A DNA stretch of 64,000 nt. Origin: Variovorax sp. PAMC26660. GTDB taxonomy: Bacteria > Pseudomonadota > Gammaproteobacteria > Burkholderiales > Burkholderiaceae_C. The translations under genes and the position numbers were made by a program. Shown one piece after another: positions 28,550 to 37,141 of this stretch (its first letter is position 1; each line of letters starts with the position of its first letter). The notes under the pieces were generated by a model that had not been told where the DNA came from, searched no databases, and saw nothing but the letters and a program-made list of their open reading frames with translations. The stretch spans positions 4,331,501 through 4,395,500 of the forward strand of contig NZ_CP060295.1 of NCBI RefSeq assembly GCF_014302995.1, in the 5' to 3' direction.

Positions 28550-29842
28550 ATGGCGATCAGTGACGCCGGCGCCGGCGCCATCCATCGTGCGATCGAGGCG
28601 GTCTGGCGGATCGAGTCCGCGAAGATCATCGCCACGCTCGCGCGCATGGTGCGCGACGTGGGCCTGGCCGAAGAGCTGGCGCAGGACGCGCTGGTCTATG
28701 CGCTCGAACAATGGCCCGAAGCCGGCGTGCCCGACAACCCCGCCGCCTGGCTCACCGCCGTGGCCAAGCACCGCGCCCTCGACCGCCTGCGCCATGGCCA
28801 GTTGGCCGATCGCAAGGCGCCCGAGATCGGCCGCGAACTCGATGCCCGGCACGACATCGCGCAAGCCGACTTCGCCGAAGCAGTCGATGCCGCCCTTGAC
28901 GACGACATCGGCGACGACCTGCTGCGCCTGGTCTTCACCGCCTGCCACCCGGTGCTGTCGACCGAAGCGCGCGTGGCGCTCACGCTGCGGCTGATGGGCG
29001 GCCTCACCACCGACGAAATCGCCCGTGCTTTTCTCGTGCCCGAAGCCACGGTGGCGCAGCGCATCGTGCGCGCCAAACGCACGCTGGCCGAGGCGCGCGT
29101 GCCCTTCGAGGTGCCGCGCCGGCATGAGCTTCAGGCGCGGCTCGCCTCGGTGCTCGAAGTGCTCTACCTGATCTTCAACGAAGGCTATGCCGCCACCGCT
29201 GGCGACGACTGGATGCGTCCGACGCTGTGCGACGAAGCGATGCGCCTGGGCCGCATCGTGGCCGAGCTGGTGCCCGGCGAGTCCGAGGTGCACGGCCTCG
29301 TGGCGCTGATGGAAATCCAGGCTTCCCGCACGGCCGCACGCGTCGGTGCGTCTGGCGAGCCGGTTCTGCTGCTCGAACAGAACCGGGCGCGCTGGGACCA
29401 GATGCTGATTCGCCGCGGCCTCGCTGCGCTCGCGCGTGCCGAGTCGCTGGGTGGTGCCTTCGGCCCTTACGCCCTGCAGGCCGCCATTGCTGCCTGCCAC
29501 GGTCGCGCGCGCACCGCCGGCGAAACCGACTGGCCGCGCATCGCCGCGCTCTACGACGCGCTGGCCGAGTTGTCGCCGTCGCCCATCGTCGAACTCAACC
29601 GCGCCGTCGCGCTGTCGATGGCCTTCGGGCCGGCCGTGGGGCTGGAGGTGGTGGAGCCGCTCATGGGCGAGCCCGCGTTGCGCGGCTATCACTTGTTGCC
29701 GACCGTGCGTGGAGATCTGCTCTTCAAGCTCGGCCGGCTCGACGAGGCGCGCAAGGAGTTCGAGCGCGCCGCCTCGCTCACCCGCAACACGCGCGAACGG
29801 GCGCTGCTGCTCAGGCGTGCGAGGGCCTGTACCCTGAGCTGA
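28550..29842 (+). CDS. ECF42-group RNA polymerase sigma factor with long C-terminal extension
   Basis: The protein has 430 residues, over twice the length of a standard ECF sigma factor. Residues about 15-90 correspond to region 2 (AEELAQDALVYALEQWPEAG, WLTAVAKHRALDRLRH) and residues about 120-180 to region 4 (LTLRLMGGLTTDEIARAFLV, PEATVAQRIVRAKRTL). Residues about 190-430 form the DUF6596/TPR-like extension typical of ECF42. No anti-sigma factor gene is adjacent; regulation by the extension is the family model. It is the last gene of the promoter-DGPF-DGPF-sigma unit. Confidence 0.9.
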   Translation: MAISDAGAGAIHRAIEAVWRIESAKIIATLARMVRDVGLAEELAQDALVYALEQWPEAGVPDNPAAWLTAVAKHRALDRLRHGQLADRKAPEIGRELDARHDIAQADFAEAVDAALDDDIGDDLLRLVFTACHPVLSTEARVALTLRLMGGLTTDEIARAFLVPEATVAQRIVRAKRTLAEARVPFEVPRRHELQARLASVLEVLYLIFNEGYAATAGDDWMRPTLCDEAMRLGRIVAELVPGESEVHGLVALMEIQASRTAARVGASGEPVLLLEQNRARWDQMLIRRGLAALARAESLGGAFGPYALQAAIAACHGRARTAGETDWPRIAALYDALAELSPSPIVELNRAVALSMAFGPAVGLEVVEPLMGEPALRGYHLLPTVRGDLLFKLGRLDEARKEFERAASLTRNTRERALLLRRARACTLS

Positions 29843-29880
29843 ATGCCTGCTGAAGCCACGGCAGCCCGCGCGAGGAGAAA

Positions 29881-31497
29881 ATGCGCGCCATGCGCCGTAT
29901 CTCTCACTTCCATTTCCTGTGCGTCTTTGGCCTGACCTTGCTGTCGGCCGCATCGGCCCAGGCCCAGTTCGATCCTGCCAAGGTGTGGGTCGAGCCAGCG
30001 GCCATTGCGGCGCGCTTTCCCGATCCGTCGGTGAGCTACGCCACGCCGGGCTTTCGCGCCGGTCGCACCGACTTTGCCTCGCACGCCGAGGTGCTGGCTT
30101 TTCTCGATGACCTGGCGCGCCAGTCGCCGAACGTGCGTGTCGAGCGCCTGGGCGTGTCGCAGCAGGGGCGTGAGATGCCGCTGGTGCTGCTTGCCGACCA
30201 GGGGCGTTTCGATCCCGCGCGGCCCACCGTGATGGTGATCGGCCAGCAGCACGGCAACGAGCCGGCCGGCGGCGAAGCAGTGCTGGCCCTGGCGCAGCAG
30301 TTCGCCAGCGGGCCGGGCGCGGCGCTGCTGCAGAAAGTGAACCTTGTGCTGCTGCCGCGTGGCAACCCCGATGGCGCGGAGCATTTCACCCGCGTCACCG
30401 CCAACGGCATCGACGTGAACCGCGACCACCTGCTGCTGCGCACGCCCGAGGCGCGCCTGATCGCGGCCGCGACCTTGCGCTTTCGGCCGCAGGTGGTGCT
30501 CGACCTGCACGAGTTCACCGTCGGTGGCCGCTGGATCGACAAGTTCGGTGCGGTCATGAAGTACGACGGCCTGCTGCAGCCCGCCACCGTGGGCAACCTC
30601 GACGCCGCCATGGCCGCGAGCGCGCAGCGCGACTACATCGACGCCATCCAGTCCGCGTTCACGCAGGCGGGGCTGCAGGGCTTCAAGTACCACACGACTT
30701 CTGGTGGCAAGAGCACGGACCGCACCGTCTCGATGGGCGGCGTGCAGCCCGACACCGGCCGCAATGTGAGCGGCCTGCATCAGGCCGTGAGCCTGCTGCT
30801 GGAGGTGCGCGGCGTGGGGCTGGGCCGCGCGCATTTCGCGCGCCGCGTGCACACGCAGGTGCTGGCCGCCACCACCGTCATCGAGACGGCGGCGCGCCAG
30901 GGGCCGGCGCTGATGCAGCTCACCGCACAGGCTGGCCAGCGCGCCAAGGACGATGCCTGCCACGGCGACCTCGTGGTCGAGGCCTGGCAGACGACGACGC
31001 GCCAGCGCCTGGACTTTCTCGATGCGAAGAGTGGGGAAGAAAAGGCAGTCGATGTCGAGTGGCGTGCGGCCGAGCCGCTGAAGATCGCCAACGCGCGCCC
31101 GCGTCCGTGCGGTTATTTGCTGGCGGCCAGCGAAACGGTGGCCGTGCAGCGCCTGCAGATGCTGGGTGTGCGCGTGGAACGCATCGACAGCGCAGCGCCG
31201 TGGCAGGTCGAGCGCTACGAGATCCTTTCGCAGACCGACGGCCAGAGGCAGGACGCACGCGGCGCCATCGAGGACGGTGAGGCGATCCGCGCCTTCCGCG
31301 TGCGGCCACGTACTGGCCGAGCAGTGATGCCACCGGGCAGCTTCTATGTCTCGCTGGCGCAGCCGTTGTCGCCCTTGGTCAGCGCTGCGCTGGAGCCGGA
31401 TTCGCAGAACAGCTATGCGGCCAACAGGCTGCTGGAGATCGGTGACGACAAGCTGCTGCGCGTGCCTGGTCCTGCGCCTGTGGGGGTCTGGCACTGA
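29881..31497 (+). CDS. Exported M14-family zinc carboxypeptidase
   Basis: The protein has 538 residues. A signal peptide is visible (FHFLCVFGLTLLSAASAQAQ). The zinc-binding H-x-x-E is QQHGNEPAGG (about residue 124) and the third ligand lies in VVLDLHEFTVGG (about residue 208). The region after residue 380 has no domain I recognise. The family removes C-terminal residues or cleaves peptidoglycan peptides; specificity cannot be read. An alternative start is the ATG at 29890. It ends 26 bp before the second copy of the double-hairpin repeat. Confidence 0.88.
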   Translation: MRAMRRISHFHFLCVFGLTLLSAASAQAQFDPAKVWVEPAAIAARFPDPSVSYATPGFRAGRTDFASHAEVLAFLDDLARQSPNVRVERLGVSQQGREMPLVLLADQGRFDPARPTVMVIGQQHGNEPAGGEAVLALAQQFASGPGAALLQKVNLVLLPRGNPDGAEHFTRVTANGIDVNRDHLLLRTPEARLIAAATLRFRPQVVLDLHEFTVGGRWIDKFGAVMKYDGLLQPATVGNLDAAMAASAQRDYIDAIQSAFTQAGLQGFKYHTTSGGKSTDRTVSMGGVQPDTGRNVSGLHQAVSLLLEVRGVGLGRAHFARRVHTQVLAATTVIETAARQGPALMQLTAQAGQRAKDDACHGDLVVEAWQTTTRQRLDFLDAKSGEEKAVDVEWRAAEPLKIANARPRPCGYLLAASETVAVQRLQMLGVRVERIDSAAPWQVERYEILSQTDGQRQDARGAIEDGEAIRAFRVRPRTGRAVMPPGSFYVSLAQPLSPLVSAALEPDSQNSYAANRLLEIGDDKLLRVPGPAPVGVWH

Positions 31498-31522
31498 GTG
31501 TGTTGCGTTTTTTTGTGCTGTT

Positions 31523-31764
31523 GTTGTTCAGGGCGTCGCTCACGTCGACACGGTGCTCTTTTTCGCGAATGTCCCCCGCTTCGCTCCTCCTTTATTTCGC
31601 GAAAAAGAGCCCCGTATCGGCGCGAGCGCTCAGAGCGGTCGTTGTTCAGCGAAGCACCAGCAGCGTGCCCAGGTGCGAATGACGCCGGGTGCTCCCCGCA
31701 GCGAAATAAAGGAGGAGCGACGCGGGGGACATTCGCGGAGGGGAGCACCTGGCGTCATTCGCAC
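31523..31764. repeat. Double-hairpin interspersed repeat, copy 2
   Basis: This 242-bp element repeats the structure at 1051-1295. The hairpin A stem (gctctttttcgcgaa/ttcgcgaaaaagagc) is identical. The hairpin B stem again carries one G.T wobble but at a different position than in copy 1. The loop-loop complementary core differs from copy 1 by one base. It lies between the 3' ends of the M14 peptidase gene and the GlxA-type regulator gene. The rest of the gap (31765-31824) holds nothing recognised. Confidence 0.85.
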
Positions 31765-31824
31765 TCGCCCTGAACGTGTCTCCAGCGATCGCAAGCGGTC
31801 AATACAACGCGAGTTGAACGCCCG

Positions 31825-32835
31825 CTAATTTTTCAGCAGAGCATTCGCTTCAGACGGCGACCCCGGCAGCCCGAACTGATGCCACGCGCGACGCAACTGC
31901 GTGTCTGAACCGAAACCCGACAACTCCGCCGCCCGCGTGACATTCGAGCCCGAAGCCAGCGCGAGTTGCGCCGCCGCCAGCCGCAGCCGCCGCAGATACG
32001 CCAGCGGCGCCACGCCCGCATGCTCGACGAACAGGCGCGTGAGATGCCGTGCCGAGGTATGCGCCACCTCCGCCATGCGCGGCACGCTCCACTCGGCCTG
32101 AGGTTGCTCGCTGACCGCGTCCTGCACGCGGTGCAGCGCGGCATGCAAGTGGTTGCGGTAGGCGAGAAAGGGCGACAGTTCCGGGTCGTGCGGGCCGCGC
32201 CGCAACGCCACCACCATGGTCTGCGCCACCTGGGCTGCGAGGGCTTCGCCGCAAATCTCGGCGATGCGGTGCAGCACGAGGTCGATGCCGGTCGTGACGC
32301 CCGCGCTGCTGTAGAGCGGCGGGTCGATCACGAACACGCGATTTGCCACCACGTCGCAATTCGGCTCCACCATGCGCAGTTCGTCCAGGTGATGGTGGTG
32401 CGTGGTGGCGCGCCGGCCCGCGAGCGTGCCAGCGTGGGCCGCCAGCACGGCACCGGCGCAGATCGTCACCAGTTCCAGCCGGCCGTGCTCGAAGCGCAGG
32501 CTGCGCAGCCAGTGCAGCAGGTCTTGCGCCTCGGGGTTGTCGATGGCGATGCTGTTTCCGGGCAGACCGACCAGCACCACCCAGGCCGGGCTGTCCCATT
32601 GCGTGGGCAGCGGCACCAGCCCGGTGAGCGCAACGCCGACCGAACTGAGAGAGGTCGGCCGGGGGCTCGCAAATTCGAGCGCGAAACGTTCGGGCTGGCC
32701 CATCGCACGCAGCCGCTGGTTGGCGATGCGCAGTGCCTCGGCGGGCCCGGCCCAGTCGAGCACGAGACTGCCGGGCAGCAGCGCGAAGATTACGCGGATG
32801 GGTGGCTGTTGTTGCTGCTGTTGTTGTGGGTCCAT
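31825..32835 (-). CDS. GlxA-type AraC-family transcriptional regulator
   Basis: The protein has 336 residues. Residues about 12-190 are a DJ-1/PfpI-like amidotransferase fold (VTICAGAVLAAHAG near the nucleophile-elbow Cys) and the last about 100 residues are an AraC-type double helix-turn-helix (RMAEVAHTSARHLTRLFVEH, then RAAELSGFGSDTQLRRAWHQ). The extreme N-terminus is MDPQ followed by a run of seven Gln encoded by CAA/CAG repeats. It overlaps the preceding DJ-1 gene by 46 bp. GlxA-type proteins regulate catabolic operons; the ligand is unknown. Confidence 0.9.
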   Translation of the reverse strand: MDPQQQQQQQPPIRVIFALLPGSLVLDWAGPAEALRIANQRLRAMGQPERFALEFASPRPTSLSSVGVALTGLVPLPTQWDSPAWVVLVGLPGNSIAIDNPEAQDLLHWLRSLRFEHGRLELVTICAGAVLAAHAGTLAGRRATTHHHHLDELRMVEPNCDVVANRVFVIDPPLYSSAGVTTGIDLVLHRIAEICGEALAAQVAQTMVVALRRGPHDPELSPFLAYRNHLHAALHRVQDAVSEQPQAEWSVPRMAEVAHTSARHLTRLFVEHAGVAPLAYLRRLRLAAAQLALASGSNVTRAAELSGFGSDTQLRRAWHQFGLPGSPSEANALLKN

Positions 32836-33419
32836 GCGTAGTCCATCTGGCGCGCGGTGCGCTCGGCCAGTTCGCGTCCGGCCAGGCGCTCGATCAGGTG
32901 CAGGCTCATGTCGATGCCCGCGCTGATGCCGGCCGAGCTGACGACACGGCCGCTGTCGACCCAGCGCACGCCTTCGCGCACATCGAGCTGTGGAAACTGC
33001 GCGCGCAGGTCGGCGATGTCTTCCCAGTGCGTGGTGATCGCCTCGCGCGTGACCACACCGCTTTTCGCGAGCAGGAAGGCGCCGGTGCAGACCGACGCCA
33101 CGAGCTGTGCGCCGGCTGCGCTTTCCGCAATCCAGCGCAAGGTGTCGGGGCTGGCCATCGGCGCATCGACCACGCCGCCAGGAACGATCAATACGTCGGC
33201 TTCCGGGCTGTCCTCGAGTGTGTGATCGGCCAGCAGGCGAAGACCGGCGCGCGCCTGCACGGGCGATGCCTGAGCGACCGAGGCCACCTCGAACGGCACG
33301 GCCGTGCCGGGCTGCATCCGCTGGCTGACGCGGCTGGCGGTGGTGAACACCTCGAACGGCCCGGCGAAGTCCAGTGCCTCGACGCCGTCGTAGGCCAGGA
33401 TCAGTACGCGCAGGCTCAT
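32790..33419 (-). CDS. DJ-1/PfpI-family protein
   Basis: The protein has 209 residues with a DJ-1/PfpI fold: VLILAYDGVEALDFAGPFEV at the N-terminus and the nucleophile elbow VASVCTGAFLLAKSG around residue 110, followed by THWED. These features match isonitrile hydratase-like and GATase1-like proteins; Cys in VCTGA is the probable nucleophile. The last residues (HNNSSNNSHPSA) are encoded by a trinucleotide tract shared with the next gene. The start overlaps the isochorismatase gene by 4 bp. Confidence 0.88.
   Translation of the reverse strand: MSLRVLILAYDGVEALDFAGPFEVFTTASRVSQRMQPGTAVPFEVASVAQASPVQARAGLRLLADHTLEDSPEADVLIVPGGVVDAPMASPDTLRWIAESAAGAQLVASVCTGAFLLAKSGVVTREAITTHWEDIADLRAQFPQLDVREGVRWVDSGRVVSSAGISAGIDMSLHLIERLAGRELAERTARQMDYAWTHNNSSNNSHPSA
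32806..32826. repeat. CAA/CAG trinucleotide tract in a gene overlap
   Basis: Seven CAA/CAG units (minus strand) are read as poly-Gln at the start of the GlxA-type regulator and, in a second frame of the same strand, as Asn/Ser at the end of the DJ-1 protein. Because units are triplets, length changes would keep both frames. The overlap is 32790-32835. Confidence 0.8.
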
Positions 33420-33988
33420 GCGTTGGCCTTTGCGCCGGCGCGTTCCAGTGCCTGCGCCACGCTGCAGACCGTGGCGAAGCGGCCGTGCAGCACGGTGGCG
33501 GTACGCGCCTTGATGTCGGCGGCGGCGAGCGGCTGGCCGTCGGGCTGGGTCATGTCGAAGGTCAGCGTGGCGTCGGTCACGTAGTCGACCTCCCAGCCCA
33601 GGTCCGACGCGTGGCGCGTGGTGGTTTCACAGCATTGCTCGGTGCGGATGCCGCTCACGATCAGCCGGCCGATGCCGTTCTGCGTGAGCCAGATGTCGAG
33701 CCCGCTGTTGACCAGCGCGCTGTGCCGGTGCTTGGTGAAGGTGGCCGTGGCCTCGAAATCGGCCAGGCCCTCGATGGGCCGGATGTGGCCCGATTCGACC
33801 GCGAACGGGTTGCTCGCATCGGCCGGTTCGTCGACGTGGAAGATCCGCACGATCGGCGTGCCGGCGGCGGCGCAGCCCGTGATGAGCGCGTTCTGCGCGG
33901 CGAAGTAGGGGGCGGCCTGGCGTTCGTCCCAGTAGGGGCGCTGGCGAAACGACGCCTGGGCGTCAATCACAATCAGACAGGTTTTCAT
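33416..33988 (-). CDS. Isochorismatase-like cysteine hydrolase
   Basis: The protein has 190 residues with the catalytic triad of the isochorismatase-like family: Asp9 (VIDAQ), Lys86 (FTKHRHS) and Cys119 (IRTEQCCETT). Members hydrolyse amides such as nicotinamide, N-carbamoyl compounds or isochorismate; substrate unknown here. It heads a coupled unit of hydrolase, DJ-1 protein and GlxA-type regulator (overlaps of 4 and 46 bp), which suggests a small nitrogen-compound catabolic operon controlled by its own regulator. Confidence 0.9.
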   Translation of the reverse strand: MKTCLIVIDAQASFRQRPYWDERQAAPYFAAQNALITGCAAAGTPIVRIFHVDEPADASNPFAVESGHIRPIEGLADFEATATFTKHRHSALVNSGLDIWLTQNGIGRLIVSGIRTEQCCETTTRHASDLGWEVDYVTDATLTFDMTQPDGQPLAAADIKARTATVLHGRFATVCSVAQALERAGAKANA

Positions 33989-34048
33989 GGCGGTGGCTCA
34001 CAAGGGCGGAATGGATGATGCCGCCTATTCTTGTGCATTACCAGCCCA

Positions 34049-34070
34049 TGGTCCGCTCGGGAGCGGACCA
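34049..34070. promoter_or_regulatory. Perfect 10-bp inverted repeat upstream of the isochorismatase operon
   Basis: TGGTCCGCTC-GG-GAGCGGACCA is a perfect 10-2-10 palindrome 61 bp upstream of the isochorismatase start and 43 bp after the end of the AI-2E transporter gene. It may be an operator for the GlxA-type regulator or the terminator stem of the preceding gene; no T-run follows on the minus strand, which favours an operator. The rest of 33989-34112 shows only a short tggcc/ggcca hairpin near 34090. Confidence 0.45.
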
Positions 34071-34112
34071 GAACCGATCAGATCAGGACATGGCCTGTCG
34101 GCCACGGCCCGC

Positions 34113-35207
34113 TCAGACCAGCGCCGCTGCCTGCAGCTCTTTCTTCAGGTACGCGTAGTACAGCGGCGCCGCCACCAGCCCGGCCGGCCCGAACACCGCC
34201 TCGGCCACGAACATCACGGCCAGCAGCTCCCACACGCTCATCTGCGTGCGCGCGCCCACCACCTTGGCGTTGATCACGTACTCGGCCTTGTGGATCACGA
34301 TCAGGAAGATCAGGCAGGCCAGCGCCGTGACTGGCGAAACCGACAGGCCCACCAGCGTGATCACCGAGTTGCACACCAGGTTGCCCACGATCGGCACCAG
34401 CCCGGCCAGGAAGGTCAGCGTGATCAGCGCCGGCGTGTACGGCAGGTGCGCGCCCCACATCGGCATGATGAACAGCAGGAAGATGGCCGTGAGCAGCGTG
34501 TTGAAGGCCGCGATCCAGAACTGGGCCGCCACGATCTGGCCGAAGGCCTCGCCGAAGGTCTCGACGCGCTGGTGCAGTTGCTCGGCCAGCGGCTTGCGAA
34601 GCAGCGGCGCATGCGCCACGGCAGCCAGGCTGCCGACGATCAGGCCCACATAGGAAAAGAGCAGTCCGTGCAGCCAGGCGCGCCCGGCCATGGCCAGCGA
34701 ACCGGCCTGCGCGCGCAGGTAGTTGGCGATCACGCGCTGGATCTCGGCCGCGCCTTCGGGCAGGTACGCCGCGATCTCGCCCGGCAGTTTGGAGCGCAAC
34801 TCGAGCACCGTGCGGGCCGTGTAGTCGAGCAGCTCGCGGTACTGGTCGGGCGCATCGACGATGTATTCACGGGCCTGCGACAGCAGCAGCGTGACCAGCG
34901 CGATCGGGCCGAGCAGCACCAGGATGACGGCCAGCACGCCGGCCCAGCCTTCGGCATGCTTGCCGAGCGATGGAATGCGCCGCAGGCCGCCGGTCAGCAC
35001 GCGCGCGAACCAGCGCGTGGCCAGAAAGCCGATGCAGACGCACAGCAGGCCCGGCAGCAGGTGTTCCCACATCACCAGCAGCAGCGCAGCCAGCATCAGC
35101 AGGTAGCTGGCGATCATCACGCCGCGTGAGGCCGTCACGCGGGGGATGCGGGACGTGGGAGCCGTGGGAACGGCTGTCGTGGTGGGTTGTTGCGGCTTTT
35201 TGGCCAT
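34113..35207 (-). CDS. AI-2E family transporter (PerM/UPF0118)
   Basis: This 364-residue membrane protein has about seven or eight hydrophobic segments and the UPF0118 pattern: two close N-terminal helices (MIASYLLMLAALLLVMWEHL), a central cytoplasmic or periplasmic domain, and C-terminal helices with PIVGNLVCNSVITLVGLS. The family includes TqsA (AI-2 export) and Na+/H+ exchangers, so the transported molecule is not known. It lies 49 bp from the end of purM, on the same strand and upstream-to-downstream with the isochorismatase operon. Confidence 0.88.
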   Translation of the reverse strand: MAKKPQQPTTTAVPTAPTSRIPRVTASRGVMIASYLLMLAALLLVMWEHLLPGLLCVCIGFLATRWFARVLTGGLRRIPSLGKHAEGWAGVLAVILVLLGPIALVTLLLSQAREYIVDAPDQYRELLDYTARTVLELRSKLPGEIAAYLPEGAAEIQRVIANYLRAQAGSLAMAGRAWLHGLLFSYVGLIVGSLAAVAHAPLLRKPLAEQLHQRVETFGEAFGQIVAAQFWIAAFNTLLTAIFLLFIMPMWGAHLPYTPALITLTFLAGLVPIVGNLVCNSVITLVGLSVSPVTALACLIFLIVIHKAEYVINAKVVGARTQMSVWELLAVMFVAEAVFGPAGLVAAPLYYAYLKKELQAAALV

Positions 35208-35256
35208 CCGGGGTGCGGGTGCTCTGCTCAGGAAAGTGGACGGAGCAAGCCGGCGG

Positions 35257-36297
35257 TCAGCCGACGACCACCGCGGCGCCTTCGCCGCGCGCGGCGATCA
35301 CGCCGATGTCGTGCACCGTTTCACCGGCGGCGCGCAGGGTGGCGGCACAGGCAGCGGCTTCGGCCGCGTCGATCACCACGACCATGCCGATGCCGTTGTT
35401 GAAGGTGCGGTTCATCTCGATGTCGTCGATGCCGGCGACCTTCTGCAGCCAGGCGAAGAGTTCGGTCTGCGGCCAGCTGCCCTTCTTGAGATGGGCGGCC
35501 GTGCCTTCGGGCAGCACGCGCGGGATGTTTTCGAGCAGGCCGCCACCGGTGATGTGGGCCAATGCCTTGATCGGGTGTTTGGCCAGCGCTTCCAGCACGG
35601 GCTTCACATACAGGTGGGTGGGCTCCATCACGGCTTCGCGGAAGGGCTTGCCGTCGAGGGTGGCGGGCAAATCGGCGCCCGCGCGCTCGATCACCTTGCG
35701 AACCAGGCTGAAACCGTTGGAATGCACGCCGGCCGAGGCCAGGCCGAGCACCACGTCGCCGGGCTTGACGTTCTGGCCCGTGAGGATTTTCGATTTTTCG
35801 ACCGCGCCGACCGCAAAGCCCGCCAGGTCGTATTCGCCGGCGGGGTACATGCCGGGCATTTCGGCGGTTTCGCCGCCGATCAGCGCGCAGCCCGAAAGCT
35901 CGCAGCCGCGGGCGATGCCGCCAATGACCGCGGCGGCGGTGTCCACGTCCAGCTTGCCGCAGGCGAAGTAGTCGAGGAAGAAGAGGGGCTCGGCGCCTTG
36001 CACCAGCACGTCGTTGACGCTCATGGCCACGAGGTCAATGCCGACGGTGTCGTGCATGTTCCATTCAAAAGCCAGCTTGAGCTTGGTGCCCACGCCGTCG
36101 GTGCCGCTCACCAGAACCGGCTCTTTGTAGCGCTTGGGCACCTCGAACAGGGCGCCGAAACCGCCGATACCGGCCAGCACGCCTTCGCGCAGGGTCTTCT
36201 TGGCCAGGGGCTTGATGCGGTCGATCAGGGCGTCGCCAGCATCGATATCGACACCGGCGTCCTTGTAGCTGAGCGGGGTGGGCGTGGGGGAAGTCAT
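35257..36297 (-). CDS. purM: Phosphoribosylformylglycinamidine cyclo-ligase
   Basis: This enzyme makes AIR from FGAM using ATP, in purine biosynthesis. The protein has 346 residues. Motifs are [20 protein letters not shown] at the start (shown short as [11 protein letters not shown]), [26 protein letters not shown] and [14 protein letters not shown]. The ATG at 36297 starts the conserved region; the open frame extends upstream. It is divergent from hda, with only 130 bp between the starts, a common arrangement in Burkholderiales. Confidence 0.97.
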   Translation of the reverse strand: MTSPTPTPLSYKDAGVDIDAGDALIDRIKPLAKKTLREGVLAGIGGFGALFEVPKRYKEPVLVSGTDGVGTKLKLAFEWNMHDTVGIDLVAMSVNDVLVQGAEPLFFLDYFACGKLDVDTAAAVIGGIARGCELSGCALIGGETAEMPGMYPAGEYDLAGFAVGAVEKSKILTGQNVKPGDVVLGLASAGVHSNGFSLVRKVIERAGADLPATLDGKPFREAVMEPTHLYVKPVLEALAKHPIKALAHITGGGLLENIPRVLPEGTAAHLKKGSWPQTELFAWLQKVAGIDDIEMNRTFNNGIGMVVVIDAAEAAACAATLRAAGETVHDIGVIAARGEGAAVVVG

Positions 36298-36427
36298 GGG
36301 CGGTCGAGGTCGAGAAGGAGGCGAACAGAGGGCGAAGGGGGAGGCGCCGGTAACCGAGGCGGCCGGGCCGATAGAATTCCTCACGATTTTAAGGGCCCCA
36401 GCGGCCCCCTCCATGAACCTTCCCGGG

Positions 36428-37114
36428 ATGAAACAGCTCGCGCTCGATATCGGCATTGCGACGGGCCCCAGCTTCGACGCCTTTTTTGCCGGCCCCAACG
36501 AGGCGGCGCTCAGCCACCTGCAACTGTGGGCGGGCAGCGCCGGCAGCCCTGTGCTGCACTCGCCGGTGCCGACCTATCTTTGGGGCGAAAGCGGCAGTGG
36601 CAAGACCCATCTGCTCGAATCGGTGCGTGTCGCACTGCGCGAGCAGGGCGCCAGCGTGGGCTGGCTCCACGCCGGCCTGCTGGAGCCGCCCGAGTTCGAC
36701 GAGCGCTGGGGCGCCGTCCTGCTCGACGACGTCCACCTCTACACCGCGGTGCAGCAGCACGCGGCCTTCAACTGGTTCGTCAACGCCCAGACCCTGCAGC
36801 GCGGCGTGGTGGGTGCGGGCGCCTTGCCGCCGGCCGACCTGCCGCTGCGCGAAGACCTGCGCACCCGCCTCGGCTGGGGCCATGTCTTCCATCTGCAGGT
36901 ACTGAGCGAAAGCGAACGCCGCGCGGTGCTGCGCCAGGCCGCCGATGCGCGCGGCGTGATGCTGTCCGACGACGTGCTCGACTACATGCTTCACCGCTTC
37001 AGCCGCGATCTGGGCAGCCTGATGGAGCTGCTCACGCAGCTCGACGGCTATGCCTTGCAGACGCAACGCGCGATCACCATTCCGCTGATCCGCTCCATGC
37101 TCGAGAACGAATAA
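36428..37114 (+). CDS. hda: DnaA regulatory inactivator Hda
   Basis: The protein has 228 residues with a DnaA-like AAA+ domain: a beta-clamp-binding N-terminal motif (MKQLALDIG), Walker A GESGSGKT, Walker B VLLDDVH and a sensor-like region [12 protein letters not shown]. It promotes hydrolysis of DnaA-bound ATP with the sliding clamp and so limits replication initiation. The start at 36428 puts the clamp-binding motif at the N-terminus; an in-frame ATG at 36413 would add five residues. pcnB follows 27 bp downstream. Confidence 0.93.
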   Translation: MKQLALDIGIATGPSFDAFFAGPNEAALSHLQLWAGSAGSPVLHSPVPTYLWGESGSGKTHLLESVRVALREQGASVGWLHAGLLEPPEFDERWGAVLLDDVHLYTAVQQHAAFNWFVNAQTLQRGVVGAGALPPADLPLREDLRTRLGWGHVFHLQVLSESERRAVLRQAADARGVMLSDDVLDYMLHRFSRDLGSLMELLTQLDGYALQTQRAITIPLIRSMLENE

Positions 37115-37141
37115 AAGAGCGAACAAGGCTTTCAACCAACA

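Noticed and set aside
31346..31828. Small open frames inside repeat copy 2
   Set aside because: They only reflect the palindromic repeat and the 3' end of the M14 peptidase gene.
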